Shown: positions 28,052 to 38,000 of the stretch, piece by piece
How the letters are laid out: the number at the start of each line of letters is the position of its first letter
Numbering within the stretch: position 1 is the first letter of the stretch
NCBI GenBank assembly: GCA_027296055.1
Contig: JAPUJT010000064.1
Location: forward strand, 62,001-126,000
DNA: 64,000 nucleotides
DNA from: Planctomycetota bacterium
GTDB lineage: Bacteria > Planctomycetota > JAPUJT01
Direction of reading: 5' to 3'
Program-made: the position numbers and the translations under genes
The notes under the pieces: model-generated
Told to the model about the DNA's origin: nothing
Databases searched by the model: none
The model's input: the letters and a program-made list of their open reading frames with translations, nothing else

Positions 28052-29127
28052 GACTGGAAGACCTCCCGGATGCCAAACAGATCTACCGTCGAGTCGAAGA
28101 CCCTGCGGTAAGTCTTCCCGAACTCATGGGCCCGGAACGGGTCCCCGAAGAGCCGAAGGATCTCGTCGTCCGGGACGATTCGCTGGTCCTGGATCGCGCG
28201 GCGCCGCTTCTCGAGCTCCCCGAGACGGTTCGTGAACTCCTCGACGGCCAGGAAGGTCGCCGTGGCTGGCCGGGGGATCTCTTCCCGACCCATCTCGTCC
28301 TCGCCACCCGGCAAATACTCGGAGGGTCGCAGCTTCGCCCGGGCGAAACCGCGGGAAAGCGTCAACAGGATCGCCCCGGGCAGGACTCGCCGAAGATTCT
28401 CCTCGTCATAGTTCTTGTAGATGGTCATCAGGGCGTTCCGCTCGAAGAGCAGGAGGCGCTGGGCGTAGGAGATCTTTCCGGCCGTCCCCTGCCCCTTGTG
28501 ATAGGCGATGGCCCCGGGAACGATCGCGACGCGGTGGCCGAGGAGATTCAGTCTCCAGCCGAGATCCACGTCTTCGAAATAGGCGAAGTAGTCCGGATCG
28601 AAGCCGCCGACATCGAGAAAGGTGTCTCGACGCACCAGCATCGCCGCGCCATGTGGAAAGAGGATCCATCGACGGGTCTGCTCGCGCGAGAACGCTTCCT
28701 CCCAGCAGTGGCCACCGAAGGAGACGACACCGCCCTCGTACTGCTTCTCTGTCCCGTCCCAGGAGTCGATTCTCGAGGTGGCGCACTCCGCCTTCGCTTT
28801 CCCCATCTCCTCGATCATCTTCGAGAGCCAGGAGGGATCGAGGCGGGCGTCGCTGTTGATGAAGGCAACGTGCTCTCCCAGGGCCACTTCGGCCCCCAGG
28901 TTGGCGGCCGCGGCGAAGCCCAGGTTTCGTTCCTTTCGTATCACGCGTATGCCGACGAAATCCCGGATGCCATCCAACGAGTCGTCCCGAGAGCCGTTGT
29001 CGATGATGATGACTTCCCGATCCGAGCGCGCGAACTGCTGCGTGATGATCGATTCGATGCAGGCCCGCAGGGTGTCCCCGCCGTTGTAATTCACCACGAC
29101 TACGCTGGCCAGATACGACACGGTCAT
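28048..29127 (-). CDS. GT2 glycosyltransferase with the shared linker tail
   Basis: YLASVVVVNYNGGDTLRACIESIITQ; tail RRRAIQDQRIVPDDEILRLFGDPF matches linker of fused paralogues; ATGA overlap with neighbours. Confidence 0.88.
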   Translation of the reverse strand: MTVSYLASVVVVNYNGGDTLRACIESIITQQFARSDREVIIIDNGSRDDSLDGIRDFVGIRVIRKERNLGFAAAANLGAEVALGEHVAFINSDARLDPSWLSKMIEEMGKAKAECATSRIDSWDGTEKQYEGGVVSFGGHCWEEAFSREQTRRWILFPHGAAMLVRRDTFLDVGGFDPDYFAYFEDVDLGWRLNLLGHRVAIVPGAIAYHKGQGTAGKISYAQRLLLFERNALMTIYKNYDEENLRRVLPGAILLTLSRGFARAKLRPSEYLPGGEDEMGREEIPRPATATFLAVEEFTNRLGELEKRRRAIQDQRIVPDDEILRLFGDPFRAHEFGKTYRRVFDSTVDLFGIREVFQS

Positions 29128-30521
29128 CGCCTCCAGGACGAGGAAGCGCCCCCGGATCTAGACAGACGCTCCAGGACCAACCGCCGGGCGCCCTCCAGGA
29201 TCTTTCTGAATTTGCCTTCCGAGGCGAGAGCGATGGCCTTGCCGCCGTACCGTCGCAGGGAACGGCCCCGGCCATTCCACCTGGCCCCGTGATCCGCTGC
29301 CCGCGCGGGACGCCGGCAAAACCGGACGAGCGGTCGCACAGAATCGCTCCACCGGCGACTCGCTCCGGTGCGCCGGGCTCTCTCTCCACAGGTCTTTCGG
29401 CTCCGTGGGTCCTTCGCGAGACGAAGAATCGCCGAGACCCATCCGGCAACGTCTCCATAGGCCACGACCTCGCCGAGACGCTCTTGCTGGACCCACTGCG
29501 CCGCCTCATCTCCCTCGGTCGTGATGATCGGCAGGCCGGCCCAGAGGTAGTCCAGGATTCGCGTCCGGACGGCGAAGCGAGTCTCCACGGACGCCCGGTG
29601 GGCCGAGACGCCGACATCCGCATCGATGAGGAAGGAGGCGCGGTCTTGGTAAGGCACCCAACTGTTGAAGAAGACGAACTTGCCGGCGAGCCCCGTCTCG
29701 GTGGCCCTTCTTCGCGCTCGGATCATCACCGCGGGATCGGGGAACCCTGGATCGGGGTGGCAGGTACCGGCAAAGAGGAGCTTGATGTCTGCCCGCTGGT
29801 TGGCGATGACCCGCATCGCCTCGATGACCGTCACCGGGTCCAGCCAGTTCCAGAGCCCGCCGCCCCAGTAGAGGAGCAGATCGTCCCGACCTATCCCCGG
29901 GATCGACTCTCGAGGACCCGGACCCTCCGGCACGGGCGGCTCGTCTGGCAGACCGTAGGGGACGAGGTCGACCAGCCTCTCGAACTGCGGATCATCACGA
30001 TAATTCAAGGGATTCAGCCTGCTGAGAGCGAGCAGCATCCCGAGGATCAGGTCGCGCTGCCTCTCGCTGCCCACGAGGAAGAAGTCACCGATCCGGAGGA
30101 GGTGGTTGACCATGCGGAGCAGGTCTTCGTGCTCCAGGGTCTCATCGTGAGTCATCCCCGCACCGTCGCTCCTCCTCTCGCCCCGCCTGCCCTCCAGGTC
30201 CTCCAGGAGCACGGGACAGACCATGTCGATCACCACAGGCACTCGACGAGGGGGTCGAAAGCTCGGGTAGCGTCGGAAGAGATCCCCCTGCAAGATCAGG
30301 ACGTCCGCCCCCGCGACGACACGCGACAGATGGCCCTCATTCCCGATCACGCGGACAGGGACCCCGGGGATCGGCTCCTGCTCCATCTTGGGCACGGCCA
30401 GGCAGACATCGAACTCGCCCGAGAGGGCCTTCGCTATCTCGAAATGCCGCATCCCCACCCCCGCCATGTCCGCACCCACGATGTTGGGCGTGACGAAAAG
30501 TATCCGGCTGCGGGTGGACAT
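29124..30521 (-). CDS. GT4-like glycosyltransferase
   Basis: SRILFVTPNIVGADMAGVGMRHFEIAKAL...LLLYWGGGLWNWLDPVTVIEAMRVI. Confidence 0.82.
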   Translation of the reverse strand: MSTRSRILFVTPNIVGADMAGVGMRHFEIAKALSGEFDVCLAVPKMEQEPIPGVPVRVIGNEGHLSRVVAGADVLILQGDLFRRYPSFRPPRRVPVVIDMVCPVLLEDLEGRRGERRSDGAGMTHDETLEHEDLLRMVNHLLRIGDFFLVGSERQRDLILGMLLALSRLNPLNYRDDPQFERLVDLVPYGLPDEPPVPEGPGPRESIPGIGRDDLLLYWGGGLWNWLDPVTVIEAMRVIANQRADIKLLFAGTCHPDPGFPDPAVMIRARRRATETGLAGKFVFFNSWVPYQDRASFLIDADVGVSAHRASVETRFAVRTRILDYLWAGLPIITTEGDEAAQWVQQERLGEVVAYGDVAGWVSAILRLAKDPRSRKTCGERARRTGASRRWSDSVRPLVRFCRRPARAADHGARWNGRGRSLRRYGGKAIALASEGKFRKILEGARRLVLERLSRSGGASSSWRR

Positions 30522-30577
30522 TGCTCAACCCAACCTGCTGAGTCCCAAGAAGTTGGACGATACCTGGGGGCGCGCGC

Positions 30578-30606
30578 ATTCTAGCTTGCCCTATGCGAGA
30601 TTACAA
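30578..30606 (-). promoter_or_regulatory. Putative sigma-70 promoter internal to the glycan locus
   Basis: Minus strand TTGTAA-N17-TAGAAT directly upstream of the 29124..30521 gene. Confidence 0.5.
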
Positions 30607-33393
30607 GATCGGGGAAGGTCTGCGGCGGCGGCGCAGGACCATGAGAGCCGTCATGCCGACGATCGAGCCCATGGCCCATGTGAGGCCGAGCAGAAAGGAG
30701 AGAGGCATGTACTTGAATTCCACGATCTGCGGACCGGGGTCCACGCGGACCGCCCGAAATAGACCGTTCGCCGCGTAGATGGTTCGAGACTCTCCGTTCA
30801 CCGTGACTTTCCAGCCAGGATAGAAGGCATCGAGGAGAACGAGGAATCCTGCTCCTTCCGCATCGACGGAGATCTTCACCCGATTGGCCCCATACTCCTC
30901 GATGGAAGCCCTGCTCCCGTCCGCGCTCCAGGTCGGTCCCGCCCCCTCCGGGGGAAGTCCTGCACCGTCCCCTCTCTCCAGGATCACCGACCGGCGAGGC
31001 TCGAATCCGGACGCCCCGATCTGCTGCAAGGCTTCGCGCTGCTCGGACACCCATGTGGCGCGGGGGACGACATACGCTCGCGGGAGGGCCAATCGGTTCT
31101 CGAAGATCGTGACCTCGCCCCAGTGAGCGACCCGGAATCGAGACCCGGGACTGACGAAGTGAATCCCGAAACCGAGGTCGCCGGCCGCCGGTTCACCGCT
31201 CTCCAGGCGCACCCCATCCGGGTACCGCCCCTCGGGATGCATCCATACCGTGACGGCGTTCCCTGAAGAGGCGTCCGGAGAGGCGAGAGTGAAGGCGTAC
31301 CGGTTCCCCTTCGATTCCGGGATCGGATCGAACGGAAACCAGAAGTAGGCGTTGTTCTCGATCTCCTCCATCCTCACGCGAACGGTCCGTAGAGGTTCCT
31401 GGCCAGGACTCTCTTCATGCAGGCGGAACTCGAGGATGCCCCGATTCTCCCTCGCGTAGGTTGCCAGAAAGACACTCACTGCCGACAGGTTGTTTTCGGA
31501 GCAGAGAAACGTCTGACCCGGAGCCTGGCCCGGAAGGATCTCTCCCCTGGGGATGTTCCCCGGGAGGACTTCCGATCTCGGCCCATCTTCGAGCCGGAGA
31601 TCCCGGTCCCTGTGAGTGATGACGTACCTCAGGTTGGACAGATCAGCGCCGGCTCTGTCGATATCCGGTATCACATCTCCCCGGATGAGATTCTGATGAG
31701 GCCATTTCAGGCCCATGACCTCCCTCATCCACTGCATGGTTCGATCCGGGAACATCGGGGCGTGACCGCCGATGTCGTCCAGCCCGTACGCCTGGGCCGT
31801 ATTCGGCAGGAGAATGTTATCCTGTCCAAATACGCGAAAGGGGGCCTTCGCGCGGGCCTCTTTCAGGAACCGGATGTACGGTGGCTCGCGAAATGGGTCG
31901 GCCCGGTCCAGCCTCGTGCGGGGGATCGGCAGAAAGAGATCGAGGACGAGGAGAAACATCAGAGCAGCGGTGAGCGGTCGGGTTCCGATCCGTCCCCGCC
32001 GACAGCCTTCTGCCAGGAGCAGGGTCGCCAGGGCGACGAGGAGCGGAGCGAGGATTCCGACAAGGAGCACTCCCCCCGCTTCCTTCTGCGAGGCGGGCCC
32101 CCAGAAGGCCCAGAGGGCCAAAGCCAGGAAACCCAAGATGCCGATCGCTCCGGTTCGCAGCCCCCCTCGGCGGCCCGCGAGGATCTCCCCCATCGCGGCG
32201 CTCGCCAGGACCGCGAGGGAAAAGTAGAGGACCGGACTGAGGAACCGAGTGATGAAGACCCGGTTGAAGATCGGGAGCGATCCGATCAGCCAGTTGAATC
32301 CGGGGAGACCGTAGATCTTCAGGAGGCAGAAGAGGGCCGTCGCGGTGAAGAAGGCCCAGGGCCTGCGGCGCCCGACGCCTCCAACGACCGCTGCCAGGGC
32401 GAGGATCGTCACCGTCGCGCCCGCGTAACCCGGGTCACTGACGGGGGTGGTGCCGTCCCAACGGGCATGAAGCGGTCCGAACATGTCCGGAGCCACGAGC
32501 AAGGGAAGGCTGCGGAGAGGGAGCGCGAGCTGTCCGATCCACGTGCCGTGCTCGTGATACGCGATCGCGAGCGATTCGAGGAAGGGTATCCAGAGCGGCG
32601 CCGAGATCCCCATACCGAGCAACGTCGCCAGGGCGGCGCCGACGAGACGACTCGCGAGCAGACGCTTCCTCTCCGGCATTGTCCCGCATCGGTATAGCAC
32701 GTAGGCGGCGCCGAACAGCAGGGCCATCGCTGAGGGCTCCGGGGTTCCCCCGAGGACCTGCAAGGCCATGGCCACGCCCAGCCAGGCTATGGATCCGGCG
32801 GAAGGGGATCGAACGACGCGTTCCGCCCCGTAGAGGAGAAGCGGCAGGCAGAGGGAGGAGTTCACGAAAGCAATGTTCACATTCCAGACGTGAAAGCCGC
32901 AAAGCATGTAGGCGTACGCCCCGAAGAGGGATGGGATCATCCCGAGGCCCATCAAGCGGAGGTAGAGGGCCGCGAACACTCCGGCGAGCAGGAGGCGGAG
33001 TAGCATGTAGGCATCCCAGGCCCAGGGCGCGTCCGAAAGATGCAAGACCCACTGGGGGGGGAAGAGCACGGCGGTCGGCATATCTGCGAGCCACGGCATT
33101 CCGTACGCGAGGTGCGGATTCCAGAGCGGTAGCTCTCCACGCCAGAATCTCTCACGGCCGAGCCGGGCATCGGGCTCGTGCATCGTCGGGGGGCTGATGG
33201 CATCCAGGACCGGGATATCCCAGGGATAGCCCGGCCTCCCCGAGTATCCCCAGGATCCGAAGGGCGTCGTCCCCGGCGCGAAGTTCGTGGTCGCCAGTGT
33301 CCGGCCAAGGAAAGCCACGTCGTAGAAGGAGATGAGGAGCCCGGCGGCAAGCAGGGCGATGAGCCACATACGAGATGAGCGAAGAAGAGACAT
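30601..33393 (-). CDS. YfhO-family multi-pass membrane protein (GT-C-like)
   Basis: Multiple TM segments, LWNPHLAYGMPWLADMPTAVLFPPQWVLHL, C-terminal VLLDAFYPGWKVTVNGESRTIYAANGLFRAVRVDPGPQIVEFKYMP typical of YfhO. Confidence 0.85.
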   Translation of the reverse strand: MSLLRSSRMWLIALLAAGLLISFYDVAFLGRTLATTNFAPGTTPFGSWGYSGRPGYPWDIPVLDAISPPTMHEPDARLGRERFWRGELPLWNPHLAYGMPWLADMPTAVLFPPQWVLHLSDAPWAWDAYMLLRLLLAGVFAALYLRLMGLGMIPSLFGAYAYMLCGFHVWNVNIAFVNSSLCLPLLLYGAERVVRSPSAGSIAWLGVAMALQVLGGTPEPSAMALLFGAAYVLYRCGTMPERKRLLASRLVGAALATLLGMGISAPLWIPFLESLAIAYHEHGTWIGQLALPLRSLPLLVAPDMFGPLHARWDGTTPVSDPGYAGATVTILALAAVVGGVGRRRPWAFFTATALFCLLKIYGLPGFNWLIGSLPIFNRVFITRFLSPVLYFSLAVLASAAMGEILAGRRGGLRTGAIGILGFLALALWAFWGPASQKEAGGVLLVGILAPLLVALATLLLAEGCRRGRIGTRPLTAALMFLLVLDLFLPIPRTRLDRADPFREPPYIRFLKEARAKAPFRVFGQDNILLPNTAQAYGLDDIGGHAPMFPDRTMQWMREVMGLKWPHQNLIRGDVIPDIDRAGADLSNLRYVITHRDRDLRLEDGPRSEVLPGNIPRGEILPGQAPGQTFLCSENNLSAVSVFLATYARENRGILEFRLHEESPGQEPLRTVRVRMEEIENNAYFWFPFDPIPESKGNRYAFTLASPDASSGNAVTVWMHPEGRYPDGVRLESGEPAAGDLGFGIHFVSPGSRFRVAHWGEVTIFENRLALPRAYVVPRATWVSEQREALQQIGASGFEPRRSVILERGDGAGLPPEGAGPTWSADGSRASIEEYGANRVKISVDAEGAGFLVLLDAFYPGWKVTVNGESRTIYAANGLFRAVRVDPGPQIVEFKYMPLSFLLGLTWAMGSIVGMTALMVLRRRRRPSPIL

Positions 33394-33401
33394 GAGCCAG
33401 T

Positions 33402-36275
33402 TCAGTGGGGACCGGAATCGCCGATGCCCCGGGATCTCAGTCTTCGCACCGTCTCACGGAGAGGGGACGCGGCAACGATGAGACAACTGAGGACCGCCAA
33501 CGCCAGACCGAGCAAAAGAGAAGAGGGTAAGTATCGAAACTCTACCTCGTGCGCGCCGGCCTCCAGGGACACCGCTCGAAAGAGACCGTTCGCCGGGAAA
33601 ATCTTCCGAGGTTTGTCATCGACGATCGCGCTCCAGCCGGGAAAGTAAGCGTCGAGGAGGACGAGGTAGCCTGGGGCATCCATCGTGACGGCGATTTTCA
33701 CCCGGTTGGCCTCGTACGCGACGATCTCGACGTTCGGCCTCTCCGGCGGCCCCCCATCCGGATGTCTCCCGCCGGGATGTCCATTGACGAGAGCCGCCCG
33801 CGCCAGACGCGGATGATCATCCCCCCCCTCGAGGATGACGGTCTCACGAAAGTCCAGCCCTCCGGCTCGAAGACGGTCGAACGCCTCGTCCTCCGTTCCG
33901 ACCCATTCGGCCCGGGAGACCAGATAGGCCCTCGGCAAGCACTTCAGGTTCTCGAGGATCGTCACATCTTCATCATAGACGACCCGGTACCGTTCCGCCG
34001 AAGGGCTATAACCCAGATCGAAACCGAGGTCTCCGTTCTTGATCACACCATTCTCCAGACGGCTTCCCTGCGCGTAACGGCCCGTGGGGTGCATCCAGAT
34101 CGTGGCAGCGTTGCCCGTGGTCGCATCGGGGCAGGCCACCGTGAAGGAGTACGATTTCCCGAGGGAGTCGGGCAGAGGATCGAAGGGAAACAGATGGTGC
34201 GCATTGTCCTTCACGCGCTCAACCCGATCTTCGACCACCCGCAGCGGTTCCCCCCCCGGCATGCCGTCGTACAAACGGAACTCCAGTCGGCCCCGGATCT
34301 CTCTCCCATAGGCGGCCATGTATACGCTCACGGCAGACAATCCTGCCCTCGAGGCCTTGAAGGTCTGGCCCACCTCGAGGCCCTGGACGATCTCTCCCAC
34401 AGGCACGGTACCTGGAGTGACAACGGATGCCGCCACTCCAGGTGGCCAGAGCCTTCCGCCCGGCCGGGAGATCACGTACTTCAAGTTGATCAGATCTGCC
34501 CCCTCGATGTCCACGTCGGGTATTGCGTCCCCGCTGACTATATTGAAGGGCGCCTCCCCCATGTTCATGACCTCCTTCATCCATCGCATGTAGCGGCCGA
34601 CGAAGATCGGGAAGTTCCCGTCGATCGCATCCAGACCGAATGCGGCGGCTGAATTCGGCATCAGGATCCCTTTCGTGCTCAAGACGCGGAAGTGGTCTTC
34701 AAGCTGCCGGTCCTTCAAGAACTTGACGTAGGGCGCCTCCAGAAACGGGTCGGTGCGATCGAGCCTTGTCCGCGGAACGGGAAGGTACAGGTCCACCGCC
34801 AGCACGAGGATCAGCGCCCCGGCCATGGCGCTCGAGGAAATCCATCCTCTCCGAGATCCTTGCGCCAGAGCAAGCACCATCAGGGCGACGAAGGCGGGCG
34901 CCACGTGTCCGCGCAGCATCGTGGACACCGCGCCCTTCTCGACGGCTTCGGGGTGCAATCCCCAGATGGAGATCCCCACGAGAGCCAGCATCCCTAGAGA
35001 CACGACGCGCAGTGGGAGACGCCGACCTCGCACGAACGCGTCCATCGAGGCTCCTGCCAGCGCGCACATCGAGACGTAGAGGACCGGGCTGAAAAATCGC
35101 GTGTGGGTCGCCCGATCGAAGAGAGGAAGCTGACCTACGATCCAGTTGAAGCCCGGAAATCCGTAGATCTTGAGCGCCGCGAAGAGGGCGGCCCCCATGA
35201 AGAACGGCCAGGGCGGCCGCCGACCTGTGGAACCGATGAACGCGAGGATCGCGAAGATGGTTATGGCCATGCCAGCATAGCCGGGATCCCATACGGCCAG
35301 GGAGCCGTTCCATCGAGCCGAGAGCGGCCCCAGGCTGTGGGGAGCGAAGATCTGGGTGATCGCCTCGAAGGGCATCGCCCACAGACCCACGTCCGGCGAA
35401 TTGGTGTGAAACGAGATGGGGAGCCATTCCACGAACGGGATCCAGACAGGCGCGGAGAGCCCGAGACCGAGGAGGCTCGCCCCGACGGCGTAACCGACCC
35501 GCTTCCAGAAGTGCTGTCGCATGTCCGGTAGGGTCGCGGAGCGGTAGATGACGTAGGCTGCGGCAAGCAGTATGGCGAACGCCGACGGCTCGGGCGATCC
35601 CGCGAGAATCTGGAGGGCAACGGTTCCCGCCAAAGGAGCCACCGTTCGCATTCCGGGTTGCCGAACAGCCCTCTCCGCGAAGTAGAGGAGCAACGGAAGC
35701 AGGAGAGAGGAATTGACGGATACGAGATTGACGTTCCAGACCTGGAACCCACAGAGCATGTACCCGTATGCCCCGAAGAGGGACCCGGGTCGTTCCAGGC
35801 CCATGCTGCGGAGATAGACGAACATGAAGATCCCGGACAAAAAGAGACGCAGGAATATGAGCGTATCCCATACCCACGGCGCGTCCGAGATGATCAGGAT
35901 CCACTGGAGGGGGTAGAGGAGGGCGGAAGGCAGTTCCGCCAGGAAGGGTTGCCCGCAAGCCAGGTGGGGGTTCCAGAGGGGCAACTGGCCGCTCCAGACC
36001 ATGTTGTGCGCGGCTCGGGCAGCTGGCTCGTGAAGGAAGGCGGAGCCTGCCGGATCGATCGTCGGAAAATCGCCCGACCATTCCCCTTCGAAACCGTACG
36101 ATCCCAATCCCGTGGGGCTTGCCCCCTGGACGAAGTTCGTGGTCAGAAATGTCCGCCCGAGAAAGGCGACGTCATGAAAGGACACGATGACGCCCAGGGC
36201 GAGGAAGACGGGAGCCCCCCAGAGACCGATCTTTCGTTGGCCCTTGGGAGCCGGCCCGGAACCCTTACTTGACAT
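33402..36275 (-). CDS. YfhO-family multi-pass membrane protein, tandem paralogue
   Basis: LWNPHLACGQPFLAELPSALLYPLQWIL; VLLDAYFPGWSAIVDDKPRKIFPANGLFRAVSLEAGAHEVEFRYLPSS; extensive similarity to 30601..33393. Confidence 0.85.
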   Translation of the reverse strand: MSSKGSGPAPKGQRKIGLWGAPVFLALGVIVSFHDVAFLGRTFLTTNFVQGASPTGLGSYGFEGEWSGDFPTIDPAGSAFLHEPAARAAHNMVWSGQLPLWNPHLACGQPFLAELPSALLYPLQWILIISDAPWVWDTLIFLRLFLSGIFMFVYLRSMGLERPGSLFGAYGYMLCGFQVWNVNLVSVNSSLLLPLLLYFAERAVRQPGMRTVAPLAGTVALQILAGSPEPSAFAILLAAAYVIYRSATLPDMRQHFWKRVGYAVGASLLGLGLSAPVWIPFVEWLPISFHTNSPDVGLWAMPFEAITQIFAPHSLGPLSARWNGSLAVWDPGYAGMAITIFAILAFIGSTGRRPPWPFFMGAALFAALKIYGFPGFNWIVGQLPLFDRATHTRFFSPVLYVSMCALAGASMDAFVRGRRLPLRVVSLGMLALVGISIWGLHPEAVEKGAVSTMLRGHVAPAFVALMVLALAQGSRRGWISSSAMAGALILVLAVDLYLPVPRTRLDRTDPFLEAPYVKFLKDRQLEDHFRVLSTKGILMPNSAAAFGLDAIDGNFPIFVGRYMRWMKEVMNMGEAPFNIVSGDAIPDVDIEGADLINLKYVISRPGGRLWPPGVAASVVTPGTVPVGEIVQGLEVGQTFKASRAGLSAVSVYMAAYGREIRGRLEFRLYDGMPGGEPLRVVEDRVERVKDNAHHLFPFDPLPDSLGKSYSFTVACPDATTGNAATIWMHPTGRYAQGSRLENGVIKNGDLGFDLGYSPSAERYRVVYDEDVTILENLKCLPRAYLVSRAEWVGTEDEAFDRLRAGGLDFRETVILEGGDDHPRLARAALVNGHPGGRHPDGGPPERPNVEIVAYEANRVKIAVTMDAPGYLVLLDAYFPGWSAIVDDKPRKIFPANGLFRAVSLEAGAHEVEFRYLPSSLLLGLALAVLSCLIVAASPLRETVRRLRSRGIGDSGPH

Positions 36276-37710
36276 ATCCTAGCGAGCGCAGTCTCTCCAT
36301 GAGCTCCGGGTCCTTCTCCGGCGCTTCGGTCTCTGCCGCCACCCCTTCGGTATCCCCGAGATCATCCAAGAGCTTGATGTGCTCCCTGAACACGGCCAGG
36401 GCTTCCCGTGCTCTGGCACTCTCGCGAGGCGCGACGCCCGCCTGTTCCTTCGGGTCCGCGGTGAGGTCGTAAAAGGTAATCTCCTTCGTGTCCTGCCGCT
36501 CGATGATCTTCCAACGGGAAGTCCGCAACGATCGCAGGGGTGGATTGTCCCTCCCCGGCAGCGTCCGCAGGCTGCTGTAGGCCGGCGGCAGATCGATGTC
36601 CTTCTTCCGGCCATCCAACGCGGGGAGAAGACTCACTCCAAAGATGCTTGAAGGGGGTGGTCGCCTCACGATCTCCAGGACGGTTGGGAATACGTCGATC
36701 AGCCTTACCTGTGATTCGATCTTCAGACCGGGTCGAATGACGCCCGGCAGTCTCATGACGAGAGGGACACGGATCGACTCGTCGAATAGTGTCTTCGCGT
36801 GACCCATCTGGCCATGATCCGAGAACTCCTCACCGTGGTCCGACGTCAGGATGATGAGCGTCCGGTCAAGAACCCCATGGTTCCTCAGGAGCTCGAGAAC
36901 ATCGCCGATCATTTCATCCGTCGCGCGGATCCCGCCGTCGTAGAGCGCAATGGCCCTCTCGTAGGGATCGAGACCGTCTCCCTGCGGGAACATCTTGTCG
37001 TAGGGGGAGGGGGGGGCGTATGGCATGTGGACGTCCCAGATGTGAACGAAGGCGAAGAACGGTTCCTGGGGTGGTTTCTCGAGCCAGGACTCCAGGGATC
37101 CAAGAATCAACGGATTCGTGGAGCCGGGGACCTCGTCGGGGCCCGGAGTCCGATTGAAGATGACATCGTGGACCACCTCGTCGCCTGGTTTCACGTAGGT
37201 GCTACAGTTGTAGTAGTGGTCGAAACCGCGAGCGAATCCATCTTGCGGGCGCAGGAAGTGTCCCGAATAGAATCCCAGCGTCGCATAGCCGGCATCCTTG
37301 AGGACCCCGGGAAGGACAGGCAGTCGGTTCTCGAGTCGCTTGTTCGGAAGGTCCGCTCCATGGATCGGAGCGTAGACCGAGGTGAACAGGGCGACATGAG
37401 AGGGGAGTGTCCGCGAGCCGGACGCGATGGCCCATCGAAAGAGCGCTCCCTCCCGGGCCAACGTGTCGATGTGGGGGCTCGTGTCCCGCGCGTACCCGTA
37501 ACACCCAAGGTGATCGGCCCTCAGGGTGTCGATGCTTATGAGCAGCACGTTGGGCTGCCGGAAGGGCGCGGAGGGGGCCTCCCCCCGCGACTCCGTCTCA
37601 CGTCCTTGGCCACCCCCCGAGATGGCGTAGACCAGTGCCAGAAGGCACAGGCAAACCACCACGAGGCCAGTCCGGACGGACCCAAAGATTCGACATCTCC
37701 CGCTTCGCAT
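36265..37710 (-). CDS. Sulfatase/alkaline-phosphatase superfamily enzyme, N-terminally anchored
   Basis: PNVLLISIDTLRADHLGCYGYARDTSPHIDTLAREG; GSRTLPSHVALFTS; TLIILTSDHGEEFSDHGQMGHAKTLFDESIRVPLVM. Confidence 0.88.
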   Translation of the reverse strand: MRSGRCRIFGSVRTGLVVVCLCLLALVYAISGGGQGRETESRGEAPSAPFRQPNVLLISIDTLRADHLGCYGYARDTSPHIDTLAREGALFRWAIASGSRTLPSHVALFTSVYAPIHGADLPNKRLENRLPVLPGVLKDAGYATLGFYSGHFLRPQDGFARGFDHYYNCSTYVKPGDEVVHDVIFNRTPGPDEVPGSTNPLILGSLESWLEKPPQEPFFAFVHIWDVHMPYAPPSPYDKMFPQGDGLDPYERAIALYDGGIRATDEMIGDVLELLRNHGVLDRTLIILTSDHGEEFSDHGQMGHAKTLFDESIRVPLVMRLPGVIRPGLKIESQVRLIDVFPTVLEIVRRPPPSSIFGVSLLPALDGRKKDIDLPPAYSSLRTLPGRDNPPLRSLRTSRWKIIERQDTKEITFYDLTADPKEQAGVAPRESARAREALAVFREHIKLLDDLGDTEGVAAETEAPEKDPELMERLRSLGYVK

Positions 37711-37935
37711 TTAAGCCGCGAGGCTATTCTCGGGCTGATCGGATTGCAAGAGTCCTCCGGCGCCGCGGTAAAACCACGATTCGAAACGGTGAGACATCCG
37801 CACGACTCACCGCCAGGGGGGACATGCATCCGACGCACGCCAACCGCGGCCTGAAACGGACCGAACTTCCGGGGCCTGACGCCTTCCCTGCGGCCGCCCA
37901 GGGTACGTGTCCCCCAGCGCGCTGGTGCGCTCGAC

Positions 37936-37966
37936 TTTGCCTAATCATTGAATCTCATCTAAACTG
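37936..37966 (+). promoter_or_regulatory. Putative promoter for the 38001 glycosyltransferase gene
   Basis: TTGCCT-N17-TAAACT (37937..37965) about 35 bp before the ATG; CCAGCGCGCTGG perfect palindrome just upstream. Confidence 0.45.
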
Positions 37967-38000
37967 GTGGGCTCTAGCGCGCCAGAAGGAAGACGAGTGA

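Noticed and set aside
26192-28111. 639-aa plus-strand ORF
   Set aside because: Antisense shadow of the 983-aa glycosyltransferase; no domain signature.
34699-36081. 460-aa minus-strand ORF overlapping YfhO-2 in another frame
   Set aside because: Same strand, alternate frame of a membrane-protein gene; Arg/Pro/Gly-rich out-of-frame translation.
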